Notes: generated by a model from the sequence alone, not told the origin. Counted from the first letter of the stretch, positions 41,827-49,925 are shown. The stretch is DNA of 62,027 nt from Myxococcales bacterium (GCA_016191785.1 JACPVJ010000192.1:1-62027); one strand, 5' to 3'. Translations and numbers: made by a program.

Positions 41827-43291
41827 GCACCGACTTCGGATCGAGGCGGCAGCCGCGGCGGAGGCGGCCGCCTATGAGCGCGACGAACGCAACCGGATTC
41901 GTGATTGCTCGGCTGCGCAACAAGATCGTCGCCCGCGCAGCCCAAGAACCAACCCTGGAGCATTCGATCGGGGCGACCACGTCGAGATCGCGGAGCGCCT
42001 GATAGCCATGCTCCGCGCCGAGACGCCGCTCGTGTTCGCTGACGGCGCCTTCTACCGATATGAAAAGGCCCGCGGCGTGTTCGTCGTCGTCCCGCCATCC
42101 CGCCTGAGCCAGATCGTGCAGGGCTTCGCCGGCTTGGGAGTGAAGACCGACAAGAAGCCCAGGCCGCTCCGGCTCAAGGCGCACGACGTACAAGGCGCCA
42201 TCAAGCTCGCCGCTGATCGAGTGACAGACGACAGCTTCTTCGCTGGCGCGCGGAAGGGCGTGGCTTTCGAAGACGCTTTCGTCGAGGTGACCGCCAAGCG
42301 TATCGTGGCCCGCGAGCACTCTCCTGACCACCGGGCGCGCTTCTGCTACTCGTTCTCGTTCGAGCGCGAAGCGCATCCCGTCAAGCTTCTCGCCTTCTTC
42401 GCCGAGGTCTTCCGCGACGACGTAGACCGCATCGAGAAGGTGAAGCTGCTCCAGGAGTACCTCGGCGTTTGCTTGCTCGGGCTGGCCACGCAGTATCAGC
42501 GCGTGATCGTCAACGTCGGCGACGGCGCCAACGGCAAGGGCGTGCTCGGCGCCGTCGCCGAGGGGTGTATGCCCGCGGGGTCCGTGTGCAGCATCGCGCC
42601 GCAGGACGTCGGCCAGGAATACAGGCGCGCCGCGCTGGCAGGCAAGCTGCTCAACATCGTCTCGGAGCTCCCCGAGTCGGACATCCTAGACTCCGAGTCG
42701 TGGAAGGCCGTTGTGGCCGGCGACACCATGACGGCGCGCGAGATCCGAAAGGCGCCCTTCACGTTCCGCCCGGTGGCGGGCCACATCTACAGCGCGAATC
42801 GACTGCCGGGCACGACCGACCAAACGCACGGGTTCTGGCGCCGGCTGCTCGTCGTGACCTTCAACCGCGTCTTCTCCGAAGCCGAGCAGAAAGCGCGGCT
42901 CGCGGAACATATTCTCGCGGCCGAGCGCCCGGCGATCGTCGCGTGGTTTTTGGCCGGCGCGCAGCGCGTCATCGCCTCCGGTGGCTTCACGCTCCCGAAC
43001 TCGGCCACGGCGGCAAAGTCGCGCTGGCAAGCGCTCGCCGATCAGGTGCGCGCTTTCGCCGAGGAGTGCCTGGCGCCGCTGCCGCTCGATGCGCCGACGC
43101 ACGACTGGGCGCGGGCCGAACCGCTCTACCACGCCTATCGGGGATGGGCCGTCCGAAACGGGCACCACCCTGTCGCGTCGAACACGTTCGCGGAGCGTAT
43201 GCGGCTGCTCCAGCTCGCGCGCAAGCGCACGAACACGGGCGCGGTCTACCCGGTCCGGCTGATGGCGGGAAGCGGCCATGGGGACGAGTGA
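41795..43291 (+). CDS. D5-type phage/plasmid primase-helicase (SF3)
   Basis: A 498-residue SF3 helicase of the D5/P4-alpha group, unwinding the element's origin. The C-terminal two thirds carry Walker A VNVGDGANGKGVLGAV, Walker B/SF3 region LLNIVSELPESDILDSE, WKAVVAGDTMTAREIRKAPF, then AGHIYSANRLPGTTDQTHGF with the arginine finger in FWRRLLVV. No classical zinc or TOPRIM primase motif is seen in the first 200 residues. The protein is shorter than P4 alpha (777 residues). Its 3' end overlaps the first GTGAC of the candidate origin. Confidence 0.88.
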   Translation: MTAQVRPMTGEHRLRIEAAAAAEAAAYERDERNRIRDCSAAQQDRRPRSPRTNPGAFDRGDHVEIAERLIAMLRAETPLVFADGAFYRYEKARGVFVVVPPSRLSQIVQGFAGLGVKTDKKPRPLRLKAHDVQGAIKLAADRVTDDSFFAGARKGVAFEDAFVEVTAKRIVAREHSPDHRARFCYSFSFEREAHPVKLLAFFAEVFRDDVDRIEKVKLLQEYLGVCLLGLATQYQRVIVNVGDGANGKGVLGAVAEGCMPAGSVCSIAPQDVGQEYRRAALAGKLLNIVSELPESDILDSESWKAVVAGDTMTAREIRKAPFTFRPVAGHIYSANRLPGTTDQTHGFWRRLLVVTFNRVFSEAEQKARLAEHILAAERPAIVAWFLAGAQRVIASGGFTLPNSATAAKSRWQALADQVRAFAEECLAPLPLDAPTHDWARAEPLYHAYRGWAVRNGHHPVASNTFAERMRLLQLARKRTNTGAVYPVRLMAGSGHGDE

Positions 43292-43391
43292 CGCGGTGAC
43301 GGGAGTGACGCCAGATTCCGGGATCAGGATCATGCGCGCGCGCGCGCGATCCCTAATTACAAACGACCCGTCACACCCGTCACTCCGTCAC
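43288..43391. other. Candidate replication origin of the element (inverted iterons)
   Basis: GTGAC pentamers start at 43288, 43296 and 43305 (steps 8, 9). Their reverse complement GTCAC starts at 43370, 43379 and 43387 (steps 9, 8). The two arrays mirror each other around 43339.5. The same point is the centre of an inner palindrome GGATC (43327) to GATCC (43352) that encloses alternating CG repeats. An AT-rich piece (CTAATTACAAA) lies between core and right array. It directly follows the primase-helicase gene, the place where P4-like elements keep their origin. Confidence 0.6.
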
Positions 43392-43447
43392 GCCGGGCAG
43401 ACCGAGCCGCGCAAGGCTCCCGCAGCGGAGGACTTGGCAAGTTAGCC

Positions 43448-43915
43448 ATGCACGCCCCCGCCCTCCTTCAGCTCATCGCCGCCGCGGTCGCGGAGGCCCA
43501 GCGCCCGCTGGTCGCGGAGTTGGTGGAGCTGCGGGGTGCGCTGGCCCGGGCGGGCGTCGAGCCCTCCGAAGTCCCGAAGCCCTTGAACAAGCACGTGAAC
43601 CCTGAAGCCCCTGTCCATGTGGAAGACGATGGCCCAGAATCAAGAGGGCGCGGACGGCTGCTCCGCCCGGAGGACGTAGGCATGACCGAGCGCGAGTGGC
43701 GAAACGCGATCCAGCGCGGCGAGCTTCGCGCGGCGAAGATCGGCCGTGCGTACGTGGCGACCCAGGCTGACTTCGATGCTTTCCTTGCCGCGCGCCAGGT
43801 GGTGCCGCGCCCACGCGGGCACCGCAGTCGGCGGATCGACCCCGCCACCGCCACGGTCGAGCGGGCGCTCGCGGACGGCCACCTACGAACCACCACACCA
43901 AGAGGCAAACGCTGA
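43448..43915 (+). CDS. Excisionase-like HTH protein
   Basis: A 155-residue protein. Residues about 78-115 (MTEREWRNAIQRGELRAAKI, then GRAYVATQADFDAFLAA) resemble the HTH_17/excisionase fold. The N-terminal part is a short helix bundle. Its stop overlaps the integrase ATG by one base (TGATG), as for recombination directionality factors next to int genes. It likely steers the integrase towards excision. Confidence 0.65.
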   Translation: MHAPALLQLIAAAVAEAQRPLVAELVELRGALARAGVEPSEVPKPLNKHVNPEAPVHVEDDGPESRGRGRLLRPEDVGMTEREWRNAIQRGELRAAKIGRAYVATQADFDAFLAARQVVPRPRGHRSRRIDPATATVERALADGHLRTTTPRGKR

Positions 43916-45231
43916 TGGCCCGAGCACGCACAGGCACCATCGTACGGTACGAGCCAGCTACGCCAAGCGATGGCCAAGGGCACTACGTGGTCCGGTGCTC
44001 CGCGCCGGACGGCTCCCGCCCGATCTTCCATCTCGATCCCTCCCCCAAGAGTCCACAGGGCGAGGCACGGGCTCGCGAGACTGCAGCAGCGATCAGTGAG
44101 CAGCTCTGGGCGCGCGGGCTCGGTGCGGCGCCCCTGCGCCGTCGAGCAGCCGAGACGACGACCGGTGGCCCGGAGTACGCGGCTTGGCTCGCAGAATGGC
44201 ATTCCGATCGAGAGCGCCGCGGCTTGGTACGCTCGGTGGCCAGCAATATCGACCTGTACATCGCGCCGGCCACCGGGAACAAGCATGTCCGGGATTGGAC
44301 CGGCGAAGATCTGCGCGCCTTGGTCCGCTTGCTCGACACCAAAGTGCAGGCTGGTGAGATCTCGTGGAAGACGGCCACCAACATCTGGGGCACGGCCACC
44401 TGCATGTGCTGGGACGCCTGCTCCGCGAAGGTGGAATCACTCCGGATACGCGAGGACAACCCATCGCTCGGCGTCGCTGGCCCCGACCGCGGCATCCGCA
44501 AGGAAAAACAGTTCCTGTACCCGAGCGAGTTTCTCCGCTTCGTCGAGTGCGAAGCCATACCCCTCGCTTGGCGACGTGCAGTTGCAGCAATGGTCTACCT
44601 GTACCCGCGGCCGAGCGAGCTGCGGGCCTTGATGCTCGGCGACGACGTAGACCTTGATCATGGCGTCGTGCACATCCACCGGAGTCTCGACGGCGCCGGG
44701 AACGCGAAGCCCACCAAGACGAAAACCCCGCGGCGCTTTGCCATCGAGCCCGAGCTGCTCCCGCTCCTGGTTGCGCTCCATCGCTCCGGCGCTGGTCACG
44801 TGGAGCTTCCGGCCAGGGCGCAGAACCTGTCAGTCATGCTGAAGAAGATGCTGACCCGTGCCGGCATCACCCGGCCCGAGCTGCACGAGACCACCGCGAC
44901 CAGGAAGGGCATGACGTTCTACGACCTGCGGGCAACGGGCATCACCTGGATGGCAGTCCGCGGGGACGACCCGCTGAAGATCATGCAGCGAGCCGGGCAC
45001 GAGAACTTCTCCACCACGCAGGGCTACATCCGCACGGCCGAGGCGGTCCGCACCGGCTTCGGCGAGCCGTTCCCGGCGCTGCCCTTGGCGCTCTTGCCCA
45101 GCGTGGTGCTCAAGCTCGTGGAGACCGAAGCGGACGCTCAATCGTCACGGCAATCGTCACGAGCGGCGCAAGTTATCGAAAACAGAGTGCGAAGGAGAGG
45201 ACTTGAACCTCCATGGGAGTTACCCCGCTAG
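43915..45231 (+). CDS. int: Tyrosine integrase of the tRNA-Leu element
   Basis: A 438-residue site-specific recombinase. An N-terminal SAM-like core-binding domain (about 75-180, EYAAWLAEWHSDRERRG and KTATNIWGTATCM) is followed by the catalytic domain. It has first Arg in LYPRPSELRALMLGDDV, TFYDLRATGITWMAVRG (box II, with Tyr-Asp in place of the first His), MQRAGHENFSTTQGYI with the Tyr nucleophile. The gene runs into the tRNA: its last codons (RRRGLEPPWELPR, stop TAG 45229) lie in attR and the tRNA. After excision the frame would skip that ending and continue from attL to 33000, giving about 558 residues. Confidence 0.9.
   Translation: MARARTGTIVRYEPATPSDGQGHYVVRCSAPDGSRPIFHLDPSPKSPQGEARARETAAAISEQLWARGLGAAPLRRRAAETTTGGPEYAAWLAEWHSDRERRGLVRSVASNIDLYIAPATGNKHVRDWTGEDLRALVRLLDTKVQAGEISWKTATNIWGTATCMCWDACSAKVESLRIREDNPSLGVAGPDRGIRKEKQFLYPSEFLRFVECEAIPLAWRRAVAAMVYLYPRPSELRALMLGDDVDLDHGVVHIHRSLDGAGNAKPTKTKTPRRFAIEPELLPLLVALHRSGAGHVELPARAQNLSVMLKKMLTRAGITRPELHETTATRKGMTFYDLRATGITWMAVRGDDPLKIMQRAGHENFSTTQGYIRTAEAVRTGFGEPFPALPLALLPSVVLKLVETEADAQSSRQSSRAAQVIENRVRRRGLEPPWELPR
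45186..45209 (-). repeat. attR: right 24-bp attachment core in tRNA-Leu
   Basis: Identical to 32595-32618. It covers the tRNA 3' end (acceptor strand, T-arm) and is also coding sequence of the integrase. Integration here keeps the tRNA intact. Confidence 0.92.
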
Positions 45232-45271
45232 CACCTCAAGCTAGTGCGTCTGCCAGTTCCGCCACCTTCGC
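45188..45271 (-). tRNA. tRNA-Leu (anticodon GAG)
   Basis: Read on the minus strand: acceptor GCGAAGG pairs with CCTTCGC, anticodon stem CTAGC/GCTAG with loop TTGAGGT (anticodon GAG at 45237-45235), a long class II variable arm, T-loop TTCAAGT, and discriminator A at 45188. CCA is not encoded. This class II shape and anticodon give leucine. It serves as the integration target of the element to its left. Confidence 0.96.
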
Positions 45272-45595
45272 GTGGGGACGGGGGTCTACCTCAGGGACCC
45301 CGGGGTCGGCAAGCCCCTTCGCAGATAGCCGATATCGGAGCAGCTCCATGGACTTGTAGCCGCTCCGCGCCCGCAGCCAGTCCTCCGCCATCCCGACGGC
45401 CAAGCTCCGGGTCACGGAGCTCCGCGGGAAGCCGTGGGTCCCGAACCGTCCCTTGTCCGTGAACACGCGGTCGTCGGGCGCGACGTCGCCGCACACCCCC
45501 TTCCAAGCCGCCAGCCCCTCGGCCACGCTCAGCTGGGAGAGCATCTCTCCCTGACCGCGCGACATGCTCTCGGTAGGCATCAGCAACCCCGTCAT
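45236..45595 (-). pseudogene. Remnant of a second tyrosine recombinase
   Basis: A 119-codon frame. The stretch HGFPRSSVTRSLAVGMAEDWLRARSGYKSMELLRYR has the spacing of the C-terminal catalytic part of tyrosine recombinases (R-x-x-x-x-x-L-A, RARSGYKS in place of RxxTGHKS, then the region of the Tyr). The N-terminal domain is missing. The frame reads on into the 5' half of tRNA-Leu and ends there (KVAELADALA). It looks like the leftover of an older integration at the same tRNA from the other side. The first 40 residues are not convincing. Confidence 0.5.
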
Positions 45596-45643
45596 CGCGA
45601 TAACCGACGTTCAAATCATCCTGCCTGCTCCTATTGGCCAGGA

Positions 45644-45685
45644 GCCGCAGGTTTTCCGGAACGGGGTGCCGCAGACTTTCCGGAA
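45644..45685 (-). repeat. Two 18-bp direct repeats with TTCCGGAA palindromes
   Basis: GCCGCAGGTTTTCCGGAA (45644-45661) and GCCGCAGACTTTCCGGAA (45668-45685) are 16/18 identical and 24 bases apart. Each ends in the perfect palindrome TTCCGGAA. They lie just upstream (minus strand) of the recombinase remnant and next to the metallopeptidase gene end. They may be recombinase binding sites or a junction of an old insertion. Confidence 0.5.
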
Positions 45686-45688
45686 TCA

Positions 45689-46288
45689 TCACCACCGCCG
45701 CTGCCCCCGCCGTACCGCGGCCCCGAGCTCCCGCACGAACCGCCACTTCGCCGCGATGGGTGCTGAGCGCATCCGCGCGGGCCGTCGGCCGTCGTGCTTC
45801 AGGTAGAACATGAACACCTCGGCGAAGTCCTCACTAGCCCGGGTCGCCGCGTACTGGGTGACGTGAAAACGGTGATCGTGCTCGAAGGGGGTCGGATCGT
45901 CGTGCGACGCGCCAAACACCTCACGAAATCGGCTGGACCGCACGAGCGCCCGGTGCGTGTCGGCCACCGCGTGGCCGTACTCGTGACGAAGCACGTCGGC
46001 GATCGAAGTGTACGAGCCGCTGAGCCAGTCGCCGAGCTTGGCGGTTGACGCTGCCGGAATTTCGATGTGCCCGTCATGGCCATCCCACTTCCAGCCATAC
46101 GCCGTCCCAAACCACACGAGTCGGACATGCACGCGCTCCACTGCAGGGCACCAAAAGCCGTGGCGGCGAAGCTCGGGCACCACGCGGCCGCGAGCGCGCT
46201 CGAGCTTTGGCAGCGTGATGAGGTGCACGTTGGGCACTGGCCTCGCCAGAATACCGGAATACCGCATTCGGCGCGGAGCCGGCGCCAC
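45689..46288 (-). CDS. Zinc metallopeptidase-like protein, third gene of PcfJ/AAA operon
   Basis: A 199-residue protein with a clear zinc motif, SIADVLRHEYGHAVADTHRA (HEYGH), followed about 45 residues later by ATRASEDFAEVFMFYLKH, where the Glu/Asp can be the third ligand. No signal peptide, so it would act in the cytoplasm. It follows the double AAA+ ATPase gene by 39 bases on the same strand. The three genes 45689-49791 look like one operon. It may be an ATPase-assisted protease or a toxic effector; both are guesses. Confidence 0.7.
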   Translation of the reverse strand: MAPAPRRMRYSGILARPVPNVHLITLPKLERARGRVVPELRRHGFWCPAVERVHVRLVWFGTAYGWKWDGHDGHIEIPAASTAKLGDWLSGSYTSIADVLRHEYGHAVADTHRALVRSSRFREVFGASHDDPTPFEHDHRFHVTQYAATRASEDFAEVFMFYLKHDGRRPARMRSAPIAAKWRFVRELGAAVRRGQRRW

Positions 46289-46327
46289 CCGTTCTCACCT
46301 CGCCTACGGGGCCACGCTCGCACCCCC

Positions 46328-48472
46328 TCACCGAAACCCAACCCTCCCACCGCCGGCGCCCGGCTTGACCCTCTCCTCCTCCGCGAGCTCGGCGACGAAC
46401 GCCTCTGCCGTCACGTCGCCCCCGAGGACGTCCACCCGCCTCGCCACCGCCGCGAAGTCCCCCGGCGTGATCTTCGACAGCTGATCCAGCGCGGGCCGCG
46501 CTCGCTCGTCGCCCAACACGACCCCCCTCGCCGCGAGCGTCGCCACCAGCAGCCGCCAGCGCTGCTCCGGCCGCATGGGGTCGAAGCGCACCTTGAACGC
46601 GAACCTGCGCAGCGCCGCCGCGTCCAGCGACTCGAACAGGTTGGTGGCGCAGGCGAACAAGCCCTCGAAGGACTCCATCTGCATCAGGAGCTCGTTCACT
46701 CCGCTGATCTCCCAGCTGCGCACGGCGCGGGTGCGGTCTTGCAAGAAGCTGTCGGCCTCGTCGATGAACAGCAGCGCACCCTCGTCGGTGGCGCGGCGGA
46801 AGGCGGCCGCGATGTTGGCCTCGGTGCCACCGACCCACATGCTCAAGAGGTCAGAGCCGCGCGTCACGTTCAGCGGCACGCCGACGCGGTCGGCCAGGTG
46901 CGCCACGAACGCCGACTTGCCGGTCCCGGGCGGCCCATACAGGCAGAGCGTTCCTCGCCGGGTGCGTGCCAACCCGTCGATGATGCGGCCGAGATCGGCG
47001 CTCGTGTTGACGAAGCTCGGGTCGTACGCGCACGCATCGAGTCGGGCCGGTCGCCGCGGCGCGGGGGCGCCCTCGACCCGGAGCGAGGCGTCGATCACGC
47101 GCGCCACCGTGTGCTCGGCGTCGTCGGCACCCTTGACCGCGACCAGCTTCGCGACCCGGGCGGCGCGGGCCACGTGACCGGGACGGATGCGCGGGTCGGC
47201 GGCGTGGCGCTCCACCCACGCCCGGCTCACGCCAAGCGGGCCGACAGCGGCCTCGAGGATCTTGCGTCGCACCGGCGCGGGCGGCTCGCGGACCTCGATG
47301 GCGAGATCGAAGCGTCGCAGGTAGGCCGCGTCGATGTGGTCCACCGAGTTGCTGATCCAGAGCGTCGGCGTCGGGTTGCCCTCGAGCAGCGCGTTGACCC
47401 AGCCCTTGCTGCCGCCGGCCTCCCTTCGCAGCCCGTAACCCGTCTGGAGCCGAGGAAAGGCGTCCTCGGCCTCATCGAACAGCACGGCCGCGTCGCGCGC
47501 GCCGCCGAGCAGGCGCTGACACACGGCATACGCCCCCAGCCGGTGGTGCCCGTGCACCGCGTCGCCATCGCGGTCTTCCACCACCACCTCGTGCAACGTC
47601 GCGCTGGCCGCACGCGCCAGGGCCCGCGCGAGCTCGGTCTTCCCCGTGCCCGGCGGACCATGGAGCAAGACGTTCACTCCCGCCGCGCGCTTCTTGCTCG
47701 CCGCGCGCAAGAGCCGCACCGCGAGCGCCGCGTCCGCGCCCAGGTGCGGAAAGTCCTCGAGAGTGCGCTCGGGCTCGGGTCCCTTGCGGAAGAAGCAGCC
47801 GAGCAGCGCGTCCGCGCTCGCATACTCACCCGCCAAGATCTCATCGAGCCCGGACATCAGCGCGACGGGTATCGAGGCGCGCCAGTGCAACTCGGCCGGC
47901 CCGAGCAACCGCATGCGCAGCAACACCCCGCTCGGCCGGAGCGCGTCCTGCACCGCCCGCGTGGGGCGCGCCATGCCACACGCCATCAGCGCAAGGCGCG
48001 CGTGAGGTCGCGGCGCCGCCGCCTGAACCGCCGCCTGCAGAGCCTCTTCCTGCACGAGCATGGCCATGAACAGGAGCACCTCGCGCTCGACGGGGCTCAG
48101 GTTCAGTCGCTCCGCGAGCCACGTCACGTTGCGTTCGCGCGGGTCCGGCTCGAGCTCACCCTGCTCGAGCTGGAGCAGCCAAGCGCCGAGCTGCTCCTCG
48201 ATGGCCTCGATGTCACCCTTCGGCGTCTTCGCCTGTCGGGGGTGCGGGCGCCGCAGGCCGAGCGCGTCCGCGATGTTGCGCTCGGGCCAGTCGCCGCCCT
48301 CCCAGAGCTGCCGTGCCAGCCTTCCGTGCACCAGCATGCGCAAAAGGCGAAGTCCCAGGGGCGTGCGAGCCCGCGGCGGAGCAGTGGAAATTCCCGGGAC
48401 CTCGGCGCCGTCCGGACCCTCCGAGAGCCCGAGCCCGTGGAGCACGCCCTGGGTCGATGCTCGTTCCTTCAC
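46328..48472 (-). CDS. Double AAA+ ATPase
   Basis: A 714-residue protein with two AAA+ modules. The first Walker A, LLHGPPGTGKTELARALARA (about residue 271), has Walker B AAVLFDEAEDAFPR. The second Walker A, LCLYGPPGTGKSAFVAHLAD (about 510), has Walker B ALLFIDEADSFLQDR and a sensor/arginine region ACATNLFESLDAAALRRFAF. The second module resembles Cdc48/FtsH-type AAA. The N-terminal 240 residues are helical and unknown. I start it at GTG 48472, which overlaps the PcfJ-like stop by 4 bases (GTGA). It likely remodels or unfolds proteins for the partner peptidase. Confidence 0.85.
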   Translation of the reverse strand: MKERASTQGVLHGLGLSEGPDGAEVPGISTAPPRARTPLGLRLLRMLVHGRLARQLWEGGDWPERNIADALGLRRPHPRQAKTPKGDIEAIEEQLGAWLLQLEQGELEPDPRERNVTWLAERLNLSPVEREVLLFMAMLVQEEALQAAVQAAAPRPHARLALMACGMARPTRAVQDALRPSGVLLRMRLLGPAELHWRASIPVALMSGLDEILAGEYASADALLGCFFRKGPEPERTLEDFPHLGADAALAVRLLRAASKKRAAGVNVLLHGPPGTGKTELARALARAASATLHEVVVEDRDGDAVHGHHRLGAYAVCQRLLGGARDAAVLFDEAEDAFPRLQTGYGLRREAGGSKGWVNALLEGNPTPTLWISNSVDHIDAAYLRRFDLAIEVREPPAPVRRKILEAAVGPLGVSRAWVERHAADPRIRPGHVARAARVAKLVAVKGADDAEHTVARVIDASLRVEGAPAPRRPARLDACAYDPSFVNTSADLGRIIDGLARTRRGTLCLYGPPGTGKSAFVAHLADRVGVPLNVTRGSDLLSMWVGGTEANIAAAFRRATDEGALLFIDEADSFLQDRTRAVRSWEISGVNELLMQMESFEGLFACATNLFESLDAAALRRFAFKVRFDPMRPEQRWRLLVATLAARGVVLGDERARPALDQLSKITPGDFAAVARRVDVLGGDVTAEAFVAELAEEERVKPGAGGGRVGFR

Positions 48473-49791
48473 AGCCGTCCCCTGATCTGGTCTCGCTGCC
48501 ACTCACCATGGCTACACCCGGCGTGCGACGTGAGCTGTCGCATGCGCGCGAGCCAGGCGTGGACCTGCTGCACGGTCTCGTGCTCGACCGGCGCGTTGGC
48601 CGGGCCCTTGATCTGCGCGAGCTCCCAGCCGTCGCGGTCGCTGCGCAGGCTGAGGGTGGCGCGCTCGGGCGCGAGCAGTCGATAGACGTACACCTGGCCC
48701 GCGGCGACGGGCCGGATGTACGACGCGACGCAGTGGTGCATCTCGCGGCCCTCGGCCAGGATCTGCTCGGCGGACACCAGCGGCACGATCTCGTCCGTTC
48801 CCGCCACGGGCGGGGGCGGAAGGACCACGCTCGCGAGCTCCTCGCTTGCGCTCCGATTCAGACCCTCGGCGAGCTCGTCGTGGACGTGACGAAGCTCTTT
48901 CACCGATCGCATCGGTCCGAGTCGCACCTCGAGCTCCCCCGCCATGCGCAAGGTGTCGTCGAGCATGTAGGCCAGGCGTTCGAGCCCGGCCTCGGTCGGG
49001 TCGTGGCTCACGTCCTCGAGGAACCTGGGCGTCACCCGCGAGAACAGCTGCGGATCGGTGACGATGCGGAGCACGCAGCGATCCAGCGACGGCAGGTGCA
49101 GGAGCGCTTTCGGTATCGGCCCAGAGCCCAGCGTCTGCCGGAGGTGGAGCAGCCGGCGCACGCTCACCGCCCCCGGTCGCACCTTGCCGAGCACCCGCAC
49201 CACGGCCGGCCGACCCTGAAATCCCAGCCACTCTGCGATCTGCGAACGACGGAGCCCGACGACTCGCCGCGCCGAGCGGTAGGGCTGCGCATCTGGACGC
49301 GGTCGAAACGCCCAGCTCGACGCGAGGGCGTGCGCGAGCGCCAGGTTGCCGTCGGCGAACTCGGCCGCGCCGGGCACGCGAGCGAGCAGCGTGACCAGGT
49401 GCCAGTGGCGCTCGGGCAAGGCCCCCGCCCGAGCCAGCACCGACTCGGGAAAGAGCGCGAGGAAGGCGCGGGCGGCCTGGCTCCGCAGCGTCAGCCCCGC
49501 GCGCAGGCGGGCGAGTGTGTCGTCATCGTCGTCGTCGCCGCCGCCCTCGAGCGCTCGCGCCCTGAGCATGGCCCGCTGCACGAAGCGCGGGTGCGTCGCC
49601 GCACCGATGCGCCACAGGATGGGCTCCCCCAACCGGCACCCCCGCCACGGCTGACCCACCGTTCGAAGCCACGCCCGCGGGTCCGGCCACGCGCGCAGAA
49701 CGGTCACGCGCGTCTCCTCGAACATGAGCAGCTTGTCGTCCTTCAACACCCAGCCGCGGCGAAAGGGACGAGTGGTCTCGGGGCCCTGCAC
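48469..49791 (-). CDS. PcfJ-like protein, first gene of AAA/peptidase operon
   Basis: A 440-residue protein. The C-terminal part has the PcfJ signature: ILAEGREMHHCVASYIRPVA, then VYVYRLLAPERATLSLRSD and WELAQIKGPANAPV (H-x-C and Q-x-K-G-x-x-N). PcfJ proteins occur on conjugative plasmids and in other mobile contexts; their activity is unknown. The first 300 residues are helical, with an Asp-rich loop (GGGDDDDDDTLARL). The start is GTG 49791 or possibly GTG 49749. Genes for a double AAA+ ATPase and a peptidase follow directly. The GGACA-N5-TGTCC element stands 45 bases upstream. Confidence 0.8.
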   Translation of the reverse strand: MQGPETTRPFRRGWVLKDDKLLMFEETRVTVLRAWPDPRAWLRTVGQPWRGCRLGEPILWRIGAATHPRFVQRAMLRARALEGGGDDDDDDTLARLRAGLTLRSQAARAFLALFPESVLARAGALPERHWHLVTLLARVPGAAEFADGNLALAHALASSWAFRPRPDAQPYRSARRVVGLRRSQIAEWLGFQGRPAVVRVLGKVRPGAVSVRRLLHLRQTLGSGPIPKALLHLPSLDRCVLRIVTDPQLFSRVTPRFLEDVSHDPTEAGLERLAYMLDDTLRMAGELEVRLGPMRSVKELRHVHDELAEGLNRSASEELASVVLPPPPVAGTDEIVPLVSAEQILAEGREMHHCVASYIRPVAAGQVYVYRLLAPERATLSLRSDRDGWELAQIKGPANAPVEHETVQQVHAWLARMRQLTSHAGCSHGEWQRDQIRGRL

Positions 49792-49835
49792 AGTACCGAG
49801 ATCACCACGCCCGGGCGCGCGAGCAAGCCGAGGTC

Positions 49836-49850
49836 GGACACGGAATGTCC
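49836..49850 (-). promoter_or_regulatory. GGACA-N5-TGTCC operator candidate, copy 1
   Basis: GGACACGGAATGTCC is a perfect 5-bp-arm dyad, followed by CGCTGGACGGATGGGCG. The same block with three changes stands at 52367. Both copies face minus-strand genes in the same orientation at similar distance (45 bases here). A second dyad AGTCGC-N5-GCGACT at 49870-49886 lies between this site and the HTH gene at 49926. Confidence 0.55.
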
Positions 49851-49925
49851 CGCTGGACGGATGGGCGGGAGTCGCGGCCTGCGACTACTCTCGTCGCTCC
49901 CGGGGCCTACCGTCGAGCCTCGCCG

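Noticed and set aside
43288..43391. Rho-independent terminator after the primase gene
   Set aside because: Arms are far apart, there is no T-run, and the box spacing fits protein binding better.
46067..48685. 872-codon plus-strand frame opposite the AAA+ gene
   Set aside because: The minus strand has two complete Walker A/B sets; this frame is His/Arg-rich without domains.
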